Below are positions 14,258 through 22,127 of a DNA stretch of 33,178 nucleotides, piece after piece. Origin of the DNA: an uncultured archaeon (GTDB taxonomy: Archaea; EX4484-52; LFW-46); NCBI GenBank assembly GCA_902384675.1, contig CABMCT010000012.1, positions 1-33,178 on the forward strand. Reading direction: 5' to 3'. The position numbers and the translations under genes are program-made. Each line of letters starts with the position of its first letter. Position 1 is the first letter of the stretch. Under the pieces are notes generated by a model. It did not search any database, was not told where the DNA came from, and worked only from the letters and a program-made list of their open reading frames with translations.

Positions 14258-14818
14258 TCATTTCGTATTGCTCTTAAGTATTACTCCTTTACGCTCCCAG
14301 TTTAGCTCGGGATGTAATCTTTTTATCTCGTCTAACGTCATTCCTGAGTTACCTGTGAGCTCCCGGATTCCTTTCGGAGGTTCTATACTATAACTTTCAT
14401 AAACGCGTTCAATTTCCTTTAAAAGGCGTTGTGCCCCGAAAGTGTGTTCGCCTTTATTTATCATTTTTTTGAGATGGTTTGTTTTTTCTTCCAAACAATA
14501 TATCATAGTTTTTTCAACATCAATGAATTCATCCAATTTATCCAAAGGTTTTGCCGTAATGAGTGAGTATGAGTCCTTTGCATTTTTTAACAAACCGGCA
14601 GCGGCACCGAGGCGCCAATCTTGGTCAAAAAAATAATACAACGCGGAATTTATATCCGCTTGATTGTTTGGTGCTTCGATGACCTTGGAGAGCTGCAAAA
14701 TATATTTCCGTAACTGCTCTTGAGCTCTTTGAATTCCGCCATATGCCAATTGAGTTGTTATATCACTGCTTTTAAAAGGATGCTTTTCATCGCAACCGGT
14801 TCCACACGAACATCCCAT
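14258..14818 (-). CDS. Unknown 186-aa protein with Cys-rich N-terminus, inserted between rpoA1 and rpoA2
   Basis: The family is not recognised. The N-terminus MGCSCGTGCDEKH contains three cysteines in CxCxxxC spacing, suitable for metal or Fe-S binding. The rest is predicted mostly helical (GIQRAQEQLRKYILQLSKVIEA; LEEKTNHLKKMINK; AQRLLKEIERVYESY) without membrane segments. A GAGGT motif about 10 nt before the ATG and an A/T-rich TATA-like AAAGATATATC about 22 nt upstream suggest its own initiation signals. It lies 28 bp after rpoA1 and 10 bp before rpoA2, an unusual place, since A' and A'' are normally adjacent. Confidence 0.75.
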   Translation of the reverse strand: MGCSCGTGCDEKHPFKSSDITTQLAYGGIQRAQEQLRKYILQLSKVIEAPNNQADINSALYYFFDQDWRLGAAAGLLKNAKDSYSLITAKPLDKLDEFIDVEKTMIYCLEEKTNHLKKMINKGEHTFGAQRLLKEIERVYESYSIEPPKGIRELTGNSGMTLDEIKRLHPELNWERKGVILKSNTK

Positions 14819-14846
14819 ATCGATATTACCTCGCGATATATCTTTA

Positions 14847-17375
14847 TTATTCAGTTTTTAACTTTCTATCCAAAGTTCCGAAATCGCTCTTTGCCGGGTC
14901 AATTCCGTCTTCTCCTGGGACGAACTGGATTATTGTTCCTTCCGAGTCCTTGACAGTCCAGTCGTTGTTGACTTTCAAATCCTGCAAAGCATTAATCAGC
15001 CTTCTTTGCATGTATCCCGAGACTTTTGTCTTAAGCGCCACGTCCATCAGGCCTTCTCTTCCTTTCATGACCTCAAAGAAGAATTCTGCCGGCGTAAGTC
15101 CCTGTATGAACGATGACCTTACAAAGCCGTGTGCGTCAGGGCCTAAAACATCTCGCGGGAAGTGGGAAGTCGTCCTGTTCTTGTATCCCCTGAATATCCT
15201 TCTTCCTCCAATCATTTCCTGGCCGATGAGCGCTGCCATGTACGCAAGGTTCTGTATGTTTCCTCTCGCCCCTGTTTTTGCCATTATTAAAGCGTCTGTG
15301 GGCTCTGCGTTCTCGCGCACAACCTTCTGAACTTCGTTTGTTATTTTCCAGACTTCCTCAAGTATCAAATCCTCAAGCGTCTGCTCTGCGGTTCTTCCCG
15401 GGAAGCATTCCATTTTCCCTTTCCTGTACTGCTCGATATGAGCCTCCATTGCCGCAAATTGCCTGTCGATAATATTGTTAATATCGCGCTTGGTTTTTGC
15501 CGGAAGGTCTATGTCCTGCACCGATATGCTAAAACCCTTGCGCATCATCACTTCTGAAATCAGCCTTGTGACCTGGTCCAGGAACAGCCTTGCCCGCGCG
15601 TGTCCGAACTGGGCATCAACTGCATCCAGGACATTGCCTTTAAACGAAGCTATTCCCTTGCTGTCGATAACGCCATGTTTTAATATTCCGTTCTCAATTA
15701 CGACCTCGCCATTGTGTTTGCAGTTGCCCTCGCATTCCTCGCATCCGACGGTTCCCTTGTATCTTGCGTTAAGCCCTTTTGGAAGCACCATTGAAAAGAT
15801 TTCTTTTCCTGTGTATTCTTTCTTGTTTTGCGAAAGCAGCTCTTCTGCAATCTCGTTTTCAAGCGCCAGGGAGTTGGCAAGCATCTGCACTACATCCTTT
15901 TTGCTGAAACTTGTTCCTTTTCTTGTAAGCAGGTACGCGCCTGAAATATAATCCTGGTCGCATCCAAGCACAGGCCCGCCGAATCTTGGCGAGCGCATAT
16001 TTTTTTCGACAAGCATTAATTCTTCTGCTTCTGCTCTTGCTTCTGCGGTCTGCGGAAAGTGCAGGTTCATCTCGTCCCCGTCGAAGTCCGCGTTGTAGGG
16101 CTTGCAGACACACAGATTGACCCTGAAAGTCTTCCCGTTCATGACCCTTACATGGTGTGCCATGACAGACATCCTGTGAAGCGATGGCTGCCTGTTGAAG
16201 AGTACTACATCCCCGTCCATCATGTGCCTTTCCACGATGCACCCGGGAATCAGCTCTTCTGCAAGCGTTGCGCTGTTGTCTTTGAGTATCTTCTTTCGCA
16301 TGCCTTCTGGCCTTATTACATAATTGGCGCCGGGGTGGACATTCGGCCCGTTTTTGACGAGTTCGCGCATGAATTCAAGATTATGCTTTGTGACCTTAAT
16401 CGGAACAGTGAGCTCTTTTGCAATGACTTCCGGGACTCCCACGTCGTTTACGCTGATATTCGGATCAGGCGACACTACTGTTCTTGCAGAGAAATTTACT
16501 CTTTTTCCCGTGAGGTTGTGCCTGAACCTGCCGTCCTTTGTTTTCAGTCTCTGCGAAAGAGTTTTTAGCGCCCTTCCGGAGCGGTGCCTTGCCGGCGGAA
16601 CACCGGATAATTCGTTGTTGAAGAATGTCGAAACATGGTATTGCAAAAGCTCCCAGAGGTCTTCAAGAATGAAATCAGGGGCTCCTATTTCAAGGTTGTC
16701 TGCAAGCCTCTTGTTTATCCTGATTATGTCCACTATCTTGTGCGTAAGGTCGTCCTCGCTTCGGTCTCCTGTCTCAAGAGTGATTGAAGGCCTTGTTGTT
16801 ATAGGCGGAACCAAAAGAAGCGTCAATATCAGCCATTCCGGCCTGCCCCCGAGGAATTTCATTGCTGCAAGGTCGCCATCCTTTATTTTCTCGAACTGCT
16901 CGCGGATTTCAACCGGCGTCAGTGCGTGTTTTCCCCGGACGAATGTCGACGGCTTGTCAAGCCTTATTTTTTCCTGCGCCTTCCCGCATTTCGGGCATTT
17001 GGCAGCAGGCTTGAAAGCCTTTAAGTCATCGAATGTCTTGATGTTTTTCAGGCGGTCCTTGTCAACAAGAAGCCCGCCGCATTCAAAGCATGTGTAGGTA
17101 AGAAGCGATTTTATCTGCTTTATATAAAGAATGTTGATAACCGGCCTTGAGAGCTCGATGTAGCCGAAGTGCCCTGTGCATTCCCCAAGCTTTCCGCCGC
17201 ATGTCCTGCATCGCATTCCGGGGTCTATTACGCCGAGTTTCGGATCCATGACGCCACCTTCCACAGGATAAGCGTCTGCATCATAGACGTCCGAGACGTT
17301 AACGTTCATTACTGCGATTTTTTTCACCATTGCCGGTGAAATCAATTTGAACTGAAGTTCTTTAACAGTAGCCAT
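14847..17375 (-). CDS. rpoA1: DNA-directed RNA polymerase subunit A'
   Basis: 842 residues from ATG 17375 (GTGATT ribosome-binding motif just upstream). The clamp zinc sites are CRTCGGKLGECTGHFGYIEL (about 57-76) and CFECG...CPKCG (about 98-137). The lid/rudder region LKTKDGRFRHNLTGKRVNFS is present. The catalytic magnesium loop NADFDGD is at about residues 427-433, and the bridge-helix region includes GFVRSSFIQGLTPAEFFFE near residue 750. The split after this region is the standard archaeal A'/A'' break. It follows rpoB1 by 12 bp. Confidence 0.98.
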   Translation of the reverse strand: MATVKELQFKLISPAMVKKIAVMNVNVSDVYDADAYPVEGGVMDPKLGVIDPGMRCRTCGGKLGECTGHFGYIELSRPVINILYIKQIKSLLTYTCFECGGLLVDKDRLKNIKTFDDLKAFKPAAKCPKCGKAQEKIRLDKPSTFVRGKHALTPVEIREQFEKIKDGDLAAMKFLGGRPEWLILTLLLVPPITTRPSITLETGDRSEDDLTHKIVDIIRINKRLADNLEIGAPDFILEDLWELLQYHVSTFFNNELSGVPPARHRSGRALKTLSQRLKTKDGRFRHNLTGKRVNFSARTVVSPDPNISVNDVGVPEVIAKELTVPIKVTKHNLEFMRELVKNGPNVHPGANYVIRPEGMRKKILKDNSATLAEELIPGCIVERHMMDGDVVLFNRQPSLHRMSVMAHHVRVMNGKTFRVNLCVCKPYNADFDGDEMNLHFPQTAEARAEAEELMLVEKNMRSPRFGGPVLGCDQDYISGAYLLTRKGTSFSKKDVVQMLANSLALENEIAEELLSQNKKEYTGKEIFSMVLPKGLNARYKGTVGCEECEGNCKHNGEVVIENGILKHGVIDSKGIASFKGNVLDAVDAQFGHARARLFLDQVTRLISEVMMRKGFSISVQDIDLPAKTKRDINNIIDRQFAAMEAHIEQYRKGKMECFPGRTAEQTLEDLILEEVWKITNEVQKVVRENAEPTDALIMAKTGARGNIQNLAYMAALIGQEMIGGRRIFRGYKNRTTSHFPRDVLGPDAHGFVRSSFIQGLTPAEFFFEVMKGREGLMDVALKTKVSGYMQRRLINALQDLKVNNDWTVKDSEGTIIQFVPGEDGIDPAKSDFGTLDRKLKTE

Positions 17376-17387
17376 AAAAATCACTTA

Positions 17388-19184
17388 CTATTCCTCCTCT
17401 TCCATCACAACTTGCGGATATATCATCATGCTCTTCATTTCGTCAAGCAGGAGCTTGAAAGCATAGGACATATCCACGTTCTTTATCTTTGAGCCTTTGC
17501 AAAGAGGACAATAAGTCTTGTTCTTTATCTTATCCACTACCGCGGTCACTCCGCATGTTTCGCAGAACGGAATCGTTGTCTTGTCCGAGCTGAAGCGCTC
17601 CCTCAATGTTATTGCTGCCCCGTGCGCGACAAGGGTGTCTTTCTCCATTTCTCCGAATCTTAAACCGCCTTCCTTGCTTCGCCCCTCTGTCGGCTGTTTT
17701 GTAAGCAATGCCACAGGGCCCTTTGAGCGGGCGTGCATTTTCTGCGACACAAGGTGGTAAAGCCTCTGGTAGTAAATCATTCCGATAAGTATGCTTGCCT
17801 CTACTTTTTCTCCTGTTATGCCGTTGTAGACTGTTTCTTTTCCGTCATCCCTGAACCCTGCTGCCTTAAGGAGCTTGACTATGTATTCCTCGTTTCCCTT
17901 GAACGCGGTTCCGTTGATTTTCTCTCCTGCCAGCGCTCCTGCCTTTCCGCCGATTATTTCAAGCAGGTGCCCGATTGTCATTCTTGACGGTATTGCGTGA
18001 GCATTAAAGATTATATCCGGAGTTATCCCGTCTGCTGTAAACGGCATGTCTTCCTCGGGAACAATTATTCCAAGAACGCCTTTTTGCCCGTGCCTTGAAG
18101 CGAATTTGTCGCCCACTTCAGGGATTTTAAGCTCTCTTACAGTGACCTTGATTAAGCGGTTTCCTTCCTTGGATTCGGTCATTATGACTTTGTCCACAAC
18201 CCCGCCTTCTCCTGCATTCACGACAAGCGAATTGTCTCTTCGGTTTTTTATCCCGAGGCGCGTTTCTTTTACAACTCCAAGGAACCTTAACGGCGATGTC
18301 TTTCCGACAACAACGTCATTTCCCTCTACATTTGTTTCAGGAGACACTATTCCGTCAGAGTCAAGCTTGTTGTACTCTTTTTCGGACTTGAATCCTCTTA
18401 CGCTCGGGTCCGGGAATCCGATTTCGTCTTCCTGGCCTCCCCAGTACCTGTTTGCCTCGGTTACGTATGTTCTGAATGAATATGACCTTCCAAGGCCGCG
18501 CTCGATTGATGCCTTATTGATAACTATTGCGTCTTCGATATTGTAGCCGTAGAAAGGCATTACTGCAATTATGATGTTCTGTCCTGCAGGATGGATATCA
18601 ACGCCTGCTGCATGGATTGTCTCGGACTGCACAAGCGGCTCCTGCGGATAGACAAGCATCTGGGCTGTTGTGTCGTCTCGCAGGTTGTGGTTGTGAAGAT
18701 ACATCCCGACTGCCTGAGTCACCATTCTTGAGCCGTAGTTTGACCTGTCTCCTCTGTTCTTTTCCGGGTACACAAGAAGCGATGCGCCGACACCCACAAT
18801 CATCATCGGGTCTATTTCTATATGAGTATGCTTTTTTGTGAGCTCTTCCGGCTTGAATGCGACAAGCGCCATTTCCTCTTCTTCGGCATCAAGATATTCC
18901 ACGACGCCTTTCTCGACGAGATTTTGCCAAGTGAGCTTTCCTTCCCTTAACTGCGCAATCATCGCCTCTGTCAGTTTTGATGCGCCGTTCTCGACAACAA
19001 TAAGAGGCCTTCTTACCCTGCCGCCGTCGGTGTTTATCTGGACCTCGTCCTTCTCCTCGTAGTAGCTGCTGTTCATTGTCCAGGGAAGCACGCCCTGCCT
19101 TCTCTTTGCGATAAGCGATTTGACAAGCTCGCGCCCTTCCTTTGTTGTTCCGACATATTCGCCGTTAAGATATATTTCGCTCAT
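17388..19184 (-). CDS. rpoB1: DNA-directed RNA polymerase subunit B' (C-terminal half of B)
   Basis: 598 residues. It carries the catalytic-side half of subunit B: IVGVGASLLVYPEKNRGDRSNYGSRM, AVMPFYGYNIEDAIVINK, the motif GDKFASRHGQKG (about residue 357), and a C-terminal zinc site CETCGVTAVVDKIKNKTYCPLC, ending DEMKSMMIYPQVVMEEEE. B is split into B'' and B', as in many euryarchaea and some other archaeal lineages. ATG 19184 is preceded by a leader with GGAGAATGATTAAAA, nearly identical to the leader of rps12, and by a perfect hairpin at 19220-19246. Confidence 0.98.
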   Translation of the reverse strand: MSEIYLNGEYVGTTKEGRELVKSLIAKRRQGVLPWTMNSSYYEEKDEVQINTDGGRVRRPLIVVENGASKLTEAMIAQLREGKLTWQNLVEKGVVEYLDAEEEEMALVAFKPEELTKKHTHIEIDPMMIVGVGASLLVYPEKNRGDRSNYGSRMVTQAVGMYLHNHNLRDDTTAQMLVYPQEPLVQSETIHAAGVDIHPAGQNIIIAVMPFYGYNIEDAIVINKASIERGLGRSYSFRTYVTEANRYWGGQEDEIGFPDPSVRGFKSEKEYNKLDSDGIVSPETNVEGNDVVVGKTSPLRFLGVVKETRLGIKNRRDNSLVVNAGEGGVVDKVIMTESKEGNRLIKVTVRELKIPEVGDKFASRHGQKGVLGIIVPEEDMPFTADGITPDIIFNAHAIPSRMTIGHLLEIIGGKAGALAGEKINGTAFKGNEEYIVKLLKAAGFRDDGKETVYNGITGEKVEASILIGMIYYQRLYHLVSQKMHARSKGPVALLTKQPTEGRSKEGGLRFGEMEKDTLVAHGAAITLRERFSSDKTTIPFCETCGVTAVVDKIKNKTYCPLCKGSKIKNVDMSYAFKLLLDEMKSMMIYPQVVMEEEE

Positions 19185-19219
19185 TTTTAATCATTCTCCA
19201 TTTTCCTTGGATTAAAAAG

Positions 19220-19246
19220 CTTGAAAATCGTTGAACGATTTTCAAG
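19220..19246. repeat. Perfect 13-bp palindrome with 1-nt loop upstream of rpoB1
   Basis: CTTGAAAATCGTT, G, AACGATTTTCAAG. On the minus strand it is followed by CTTTTTAATCC and then the rpoB1 ribosome-binding region, so it could form an RNA hairpin with a short U-run in the rpoB2-rpoB1 spacer. It has the same layout as the hairpins at 21075-21100 and 12275-12289. Confidence 0.7.
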
Positions 19247-19378
19247 ATAAATATCATTCTCCAATTTATTTCCCGCATCAGCAGCGCATTTTATGCTCTG
19301 ATGCTATCGATTATCGTTCGGTCTTCACCGAATAATAATCGCTATTATTCGACATTCTACCCGCGTAAAACACTCGGC

Positions 19379-20881
19379 CTATTCGACCTTTGCCCCAAGC
19401 GCCTTGACTGTTGTAAGTATTTTCAGGTCGTCTGCATCTGTGCCCGGCTGCGTCAGTTTTGCCCCCATTGCAAGGAAGTTCCTGAGACCTATGTTCTGCC
19501 CTTCAGGGGTTCTTATGCAGCAAAGCCTTCCCATATGGGTAGCATGCAGTTCTCTTGCCTCGAAGTGCTCCTGCGTCGATGAAAGCGCAGACACAACGCT
19601 TCTGAGATGCTCTGTTGTCCTTATGAAATTGCTTCTCTCAAGCCTCTGCGACACGCCGGTTTTGCCGGTTATCCAGTTTCCTGTTGCCATGGAGCGCATA
19701 ATCTGTTTTGTAAGCACATCAGACACAACAACGCCCTGCAGCTTCAGGAACTTTCTGCCGCGCTTCATCATTTTCTGATAATTATACTGCAATCTTGCGA
19801 CAAGGCCCCATCTTCCAAGGATTATCGAGCGCAGCAGGTCCTCGAACAGGTCCCCGACGCCTTTAAGCCTCTTGTTTGCATAGTGGTCGATGTCATCAAC
19901 AGACAGCTTTCCCTGCTTTGCGTGTATGAGCTTTCGCACGACTATGCCAAGGAATTTCGCCTTCTTTATTCGGTCTTCCACTTTCTGGCCTATGTGCCCG
20001 AGCAGGTAAGTATCAAGAAGCTGCAGTACTCTTGCCTCGCGGTGCTCTTTCTGCATTACTTTCATGCGCCTTCCGATGTAATCGATTGCCTCGTCGCGGG
20101 TGCTTGCCTCGACTTCGTAAATATTCGTGTAGACTTCCTCAAGCTCGCTCTGGTCCTCTGTGACTATATTGTCTATTATTTCCTTGTCTGTATCCATTCC
20201 AAGAGCCTTCATGAGTGCCACAAGAGGAATCGGGGTGTTGACGATGTTCGCGAATTTTGCGACAATCACGCCTGTTGCCTTTCTTTCAAAAACATGCCTC
20301 TGGACATATCCGCCGCGCTCGCTGTTGATTCTTGCAAAAAATTCCTCGCCGTCTTTCTGCAGTATCAGGCGGTTTGGCGCAACTTCTTCAAGAAGCACAA
20401 CAACTCTCTCGGTGCCGTTTATTATGAAATATCCTCCCGGGTCTTTCGGGTCCTCTCCTGCCAGGATTAGCTCCTCCTTGTTCATTGTGGAGAGAGGGCA
20501 GAGAACCGATTTGACCATGATTGGTATTTCCCCGATTTCAACGACCTCGGTTTCCTGCGCCTTGCCTTCGAATATCGGCGTCATTTCAACCAGAAGCGGG
20601 GCGGAGTATGTAAGGTTTCTTAAGCGCGCCTCCTGCGGAAGTATCGACCTTGTCGAGCCGTTTGCCTCGCGGATTATCGGTTTTCCGAGAGTTACAGAGC
20701 CGAATTTAATATCAAGAAATTCCCCGCTGGACAGCTCGACGGTTACTTTGCCGATTTCGTTAATTGTGCGTTGGAGCCGCCTGATTACGAAATCATTGAA
20801 CGAATCTATCTGGTGGGATACGAACTCGTTTCTGTCCGCCTTTTCATTTAAGAATGTCTGAAGTATTGTCTGTTCTTGCAT
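19379..20881 (-). CDS. rpoB2: DNA-directed RNA polymerase subunit B'' (N-terminal half of B)
   Basis: 500 residues from ATG 20881. It contains the protrusion, lobe and fork regions: QIDSFNDFVIRRLQRTINE, PIMVKSVLCPLSTMNKEELI, DPKDPGGYFIINGTERVVVLLE, and late GKTGVSQRLERSNFIRTTEHLRSV with RELHATHMGRLCCIRTPEGQNIGLRNFLA (the rifampicin-pocket/fork region). It ends where B' begins. ATG 20881 is used instead of the TTG at 20887, with GAGATGATT about 7 nt upstream as ribosome-binding site. It is preceded by a 267-bp gap with the repeat-borne promoter and several hairpins. Confidence 0.98.
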   Translation of the reverse strand: MQEQTILQTFLNEKADRNEFVSHQIDSFNDFVIRRLQRTINEIGKVTVELSSGEFLDIKFGSVTLGKPIIREANGSTRSILPQEARLRNLTYSAPLLVEMTPIFEGKAQETEVVEIGEIPIMVKSVLCPLSTMNKEELILAGEDPKDPGGYFIINGTERVVVLLEEVAPNRLILQKDGEEFFARINSERGGYVQRHVFERKATGVIVAKFANIVNTPIPLVALMKALGMDTDKEIIDNIVTEDQSELEEVYTNIYEVEASTRDEAIDYIGRRMKVMQKEHREARVLQLLDTYLLGHIGQKVEDRIKKAKFLGIVVRKLIHAKQGKLSVDDIDHYANKRLKGVGDLFEDLLRSIILGRWGLVARLQYNYQKMMKRGRKFLKLQGVVVSDVLTKQIMRSMATGNWITGKTGVSQRLERSNFIRTTEHLRSVVSALSSTQEHFEARELHATHMGRLCCIRTPEGQNIGLRNFLAMGAKLTQPGTDADDLKILTTVKALGAKVE

Positions 20882-20987
20882 TTTCAATCATCTCTACTAA
20901 CTATTCGCATTTTGCATTGGATTGAAATCATCTCGTTTGCTGTTTGCAAACTCGAAGCTTTTGGGAACCCTTTGTCCCAAAAAGCCA

Positions 20988-21136
20988 AGAGCGATGCTGT
21001 CAATGGTTTATAAGGCATCGCGAACGGATTTTTCGCCATTTTGAATCATTCGTAATTTTTGTTGGATTCGAAAGCTTGGAAATTCGCAAGAATTTCCAAG
21101 ATTATTTTATGCTGTGGGCGAAAACAGCTTGACACA
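20988..21136. repeat. Promoter-bearing intergenic repeat, copy 2 (rpoH-rpoB2 gap)
   Basis: Aligns with 12187-12335 over its length; the best block, ATGGTTTATAAGGCATC followed by CGAACGGATTT (21003-21029), is almost identical. It contains an 11-bp perfect hairpin CTTGGAAATTC-GCAA-GAATTTCCAAG (21075-21100) next to GAAAGCTTG. Just beyond it, in the rpoB2 leader, lies another hairpin with TTTTGGGA / TCCCAAAA arms (about 20970-20993). Confidence 0.7.
21003..21015 (-). promoter_or_regulatory. TATA promoter of rpoB2 within the repeat
   Basis: Minus-strand CCTTATAAACCAT, identical to the rps12 promoter at 12211-12223. The expected transcription start is near 20984, leaving a structured leader of about 100 nt before ATG 20881. 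Confidence 0.6.
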
Positions 21137-21148
21137 AAGTTGTTTCGC

Positions 21149-21472
21149 TTACTCACTTTCGCTCTCTTCCTCAAAAGCAGCAACGTTGCTCTCGATGACG
21201 AGCCGATAATAATATGATGTGCCGGCAGTTGCGCTTCTTCGCGTGATTTTTATGATGTCGCCAAGCTTGGGATTAAGATATTGTATTGCCGGGTCATTCG
21301 AGGATATTTTGGGAAGATTCTCTACCTTGATTTTCAGGTTTGCAAGCAGTGCTAGCGCCTCCTCTTCTGAAAGAATTTCGTGCTTAGGCACAAGAAAATG
21401 GTTTATTTCAGTTTTCGGCTCCTTTTTTACTTCTTCAGCGCTGGATTTTTTAGCCCCTTTTTTTTCAGTCAA
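21149..21472 (-). CDS. rpoH: DNA-directed RNA polymerase subunit H
   Basis: 107 residues as called. The conserved core is HFLVPKHEILSEEEALALLANL, then LPKISSNDPAIQYLNPKLGDIIKITRRSATAGTSYYYRLV, the full RpoH/Rpb5 C-terminal domain. About 25 Lys/Glu-rich residues precede it (MTEKKGAKKSSAEEVKKEPK) and an acidic tail follows. The start is TTG 21472: no ATG is available before the core, and a TATA-like AATATAAATC lies about 28 nt upstream, so a leaderless TTG start is implied. It is the first protein gene of the polymerase cluster, just downstream of tRNA-Lys. Confidence 0.93.
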   Translation of the reverse strand: MTEKKGAKKSSAEEVKKEPKTEINHFLVPKHEILSEEEALALLANLKIKVENLPKISSNDPAIQYLNPKLGDIIKITRRSATAGTSYYYRLVIESNVAAFEEESESE

Positions 21473-21512
21473 GCAATCTACCCCAATTGATTTATATTTC
21501 CGTTACTATGAG

Positions 21513-21657
21513 CGAGCCCGAGGGGATTTGAACCCCCGACACCCGGGTTTCTTCAGTTTCGAAATTCGTCTGGTTAAAAGCCTCACCCTTCCAAAAGGTC
21601 GCTATGTACCTTTCGGCATTAAGAGCCCGGTGCTCTACCAGACTGAGCTACGGGCCC
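21513..21657 (-). tRNA. tRNA-Lys(CUU) with a 71-nt intron at position 37/38
   Basis: The minus strand reads acceptor GGGCCCG, D-arm GCTC...GAGC, anticodon stem CCGGG with loop CTCTTAA interrupted after A37, then CCCGG, variable GTGTC, T-arm GGGGG-TTCAAAT-CCCCT, acceptor CGGGCTC and discriminator G. Mature length is 74 nt. Anticodon CTT (21621-21623) decodes AAG. The intron occupies 21549-21619, at the canonical archaeal site one base 3' of the anticodon. The intron's AAGA near its 3' end can pair with anticodon-loop UCUU, consistent with a bulge-helix-bulge splice motif. CCA is not encoded. It lies 40 bp upstream of rpoH on the same strand. Confidence 0.93.
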
Positions 21658-22127
21658 AATATGATGTTGATTATGCTCAGCAGGTAACGACGTTAATTTG
21701 AACCATTTTCAATCATACACAACGGCTTTGTTTACAACCCCACGCCAACCGCTTTGGGTTGGAAAGCTTGGAAATCTGCAATTTCAATGAGATTGAAAAG
21801 CTTGCCGAAGGCATGATTCATAAGTGATTGGGTTCAAATGCTTGGAAATCTTTTAGATTTCCATGAATTATTAAATGAATAAATTGATAGATGCCCTGTA
21901 TCTTTGAACTGGTTGATTAATAAATCATTAAAAAAAGAAAAACCAAAGGACATAGGTTACACCAACTAATAGTATATTCAATCTCACATACTTGAGCCAT
22001 ATTGTATTTGAGATTGAATAGATAGTGAATCGCCTAATACTCTTGGATTCACTGTATCCAAATATTAACGTATAAGATTTATAAAGCTTACGGAGGTTTT
22101 GCGGCAAATTCTTAACCTATTTCCGCG
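21658..22127. other. 470-bp gene-free, repeat-rich region between tRNA-Lys and xerA
   Basis: No credible ORF. The tRNA-proximal part (about 21700-21865) holds three hairpins of the GAAAGCTTG family: GAAAT/ATTTC 21771-21785, overlapping TTCAAT/ATTGAA 21783-21797, and TGGAAATCT-TTT-AGATTTCCA 21843-21863. It also has a minus-strand stretch ATGATTGAAAATGG resembling the rpoB2 start region. The xerA-proximal part holds two larger inverted repeats (21975-22020 and 22024-22053). It may contain tRNA promoter elements, a remnant leader and recombination or regulatory sites. Confidence 0.55.
21975..22053. repeat. Two tandem inverted repeats downstream of xerA
   Basis: First: TATTCAATCTCA (21975-21986) and TGAGATTGAATA (22009-22020), 12 bp perfect with a 22-nt spacer. 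Second: AGTGAATC (22024-22031) and GATTCACT (22046-22053), 8 bp perfect with a 14-nt spacer. They lie between the xerA stop and the GAAAGCTTG-type hairpins. They could be a recombinase target, a terminator or an unannotated RNA. Confidence 0.6.

Noticed and set aside
14950-18841. Many plus-strand ORFs of 60-257 codons opposite rpoA1 and rpoB1
   Set aside because: They are antisense shadows of strongly conserved polymerase genes, lack promoters and ribosome-binding sites, and show no protein-like motifs.
21658-22127. Possible CRISPR array in the repeat-rich gap
   Set aside because: Repeats are inverted, not regularly spaced direct repeats, spacers are not of constant length, and no cas gene is present.
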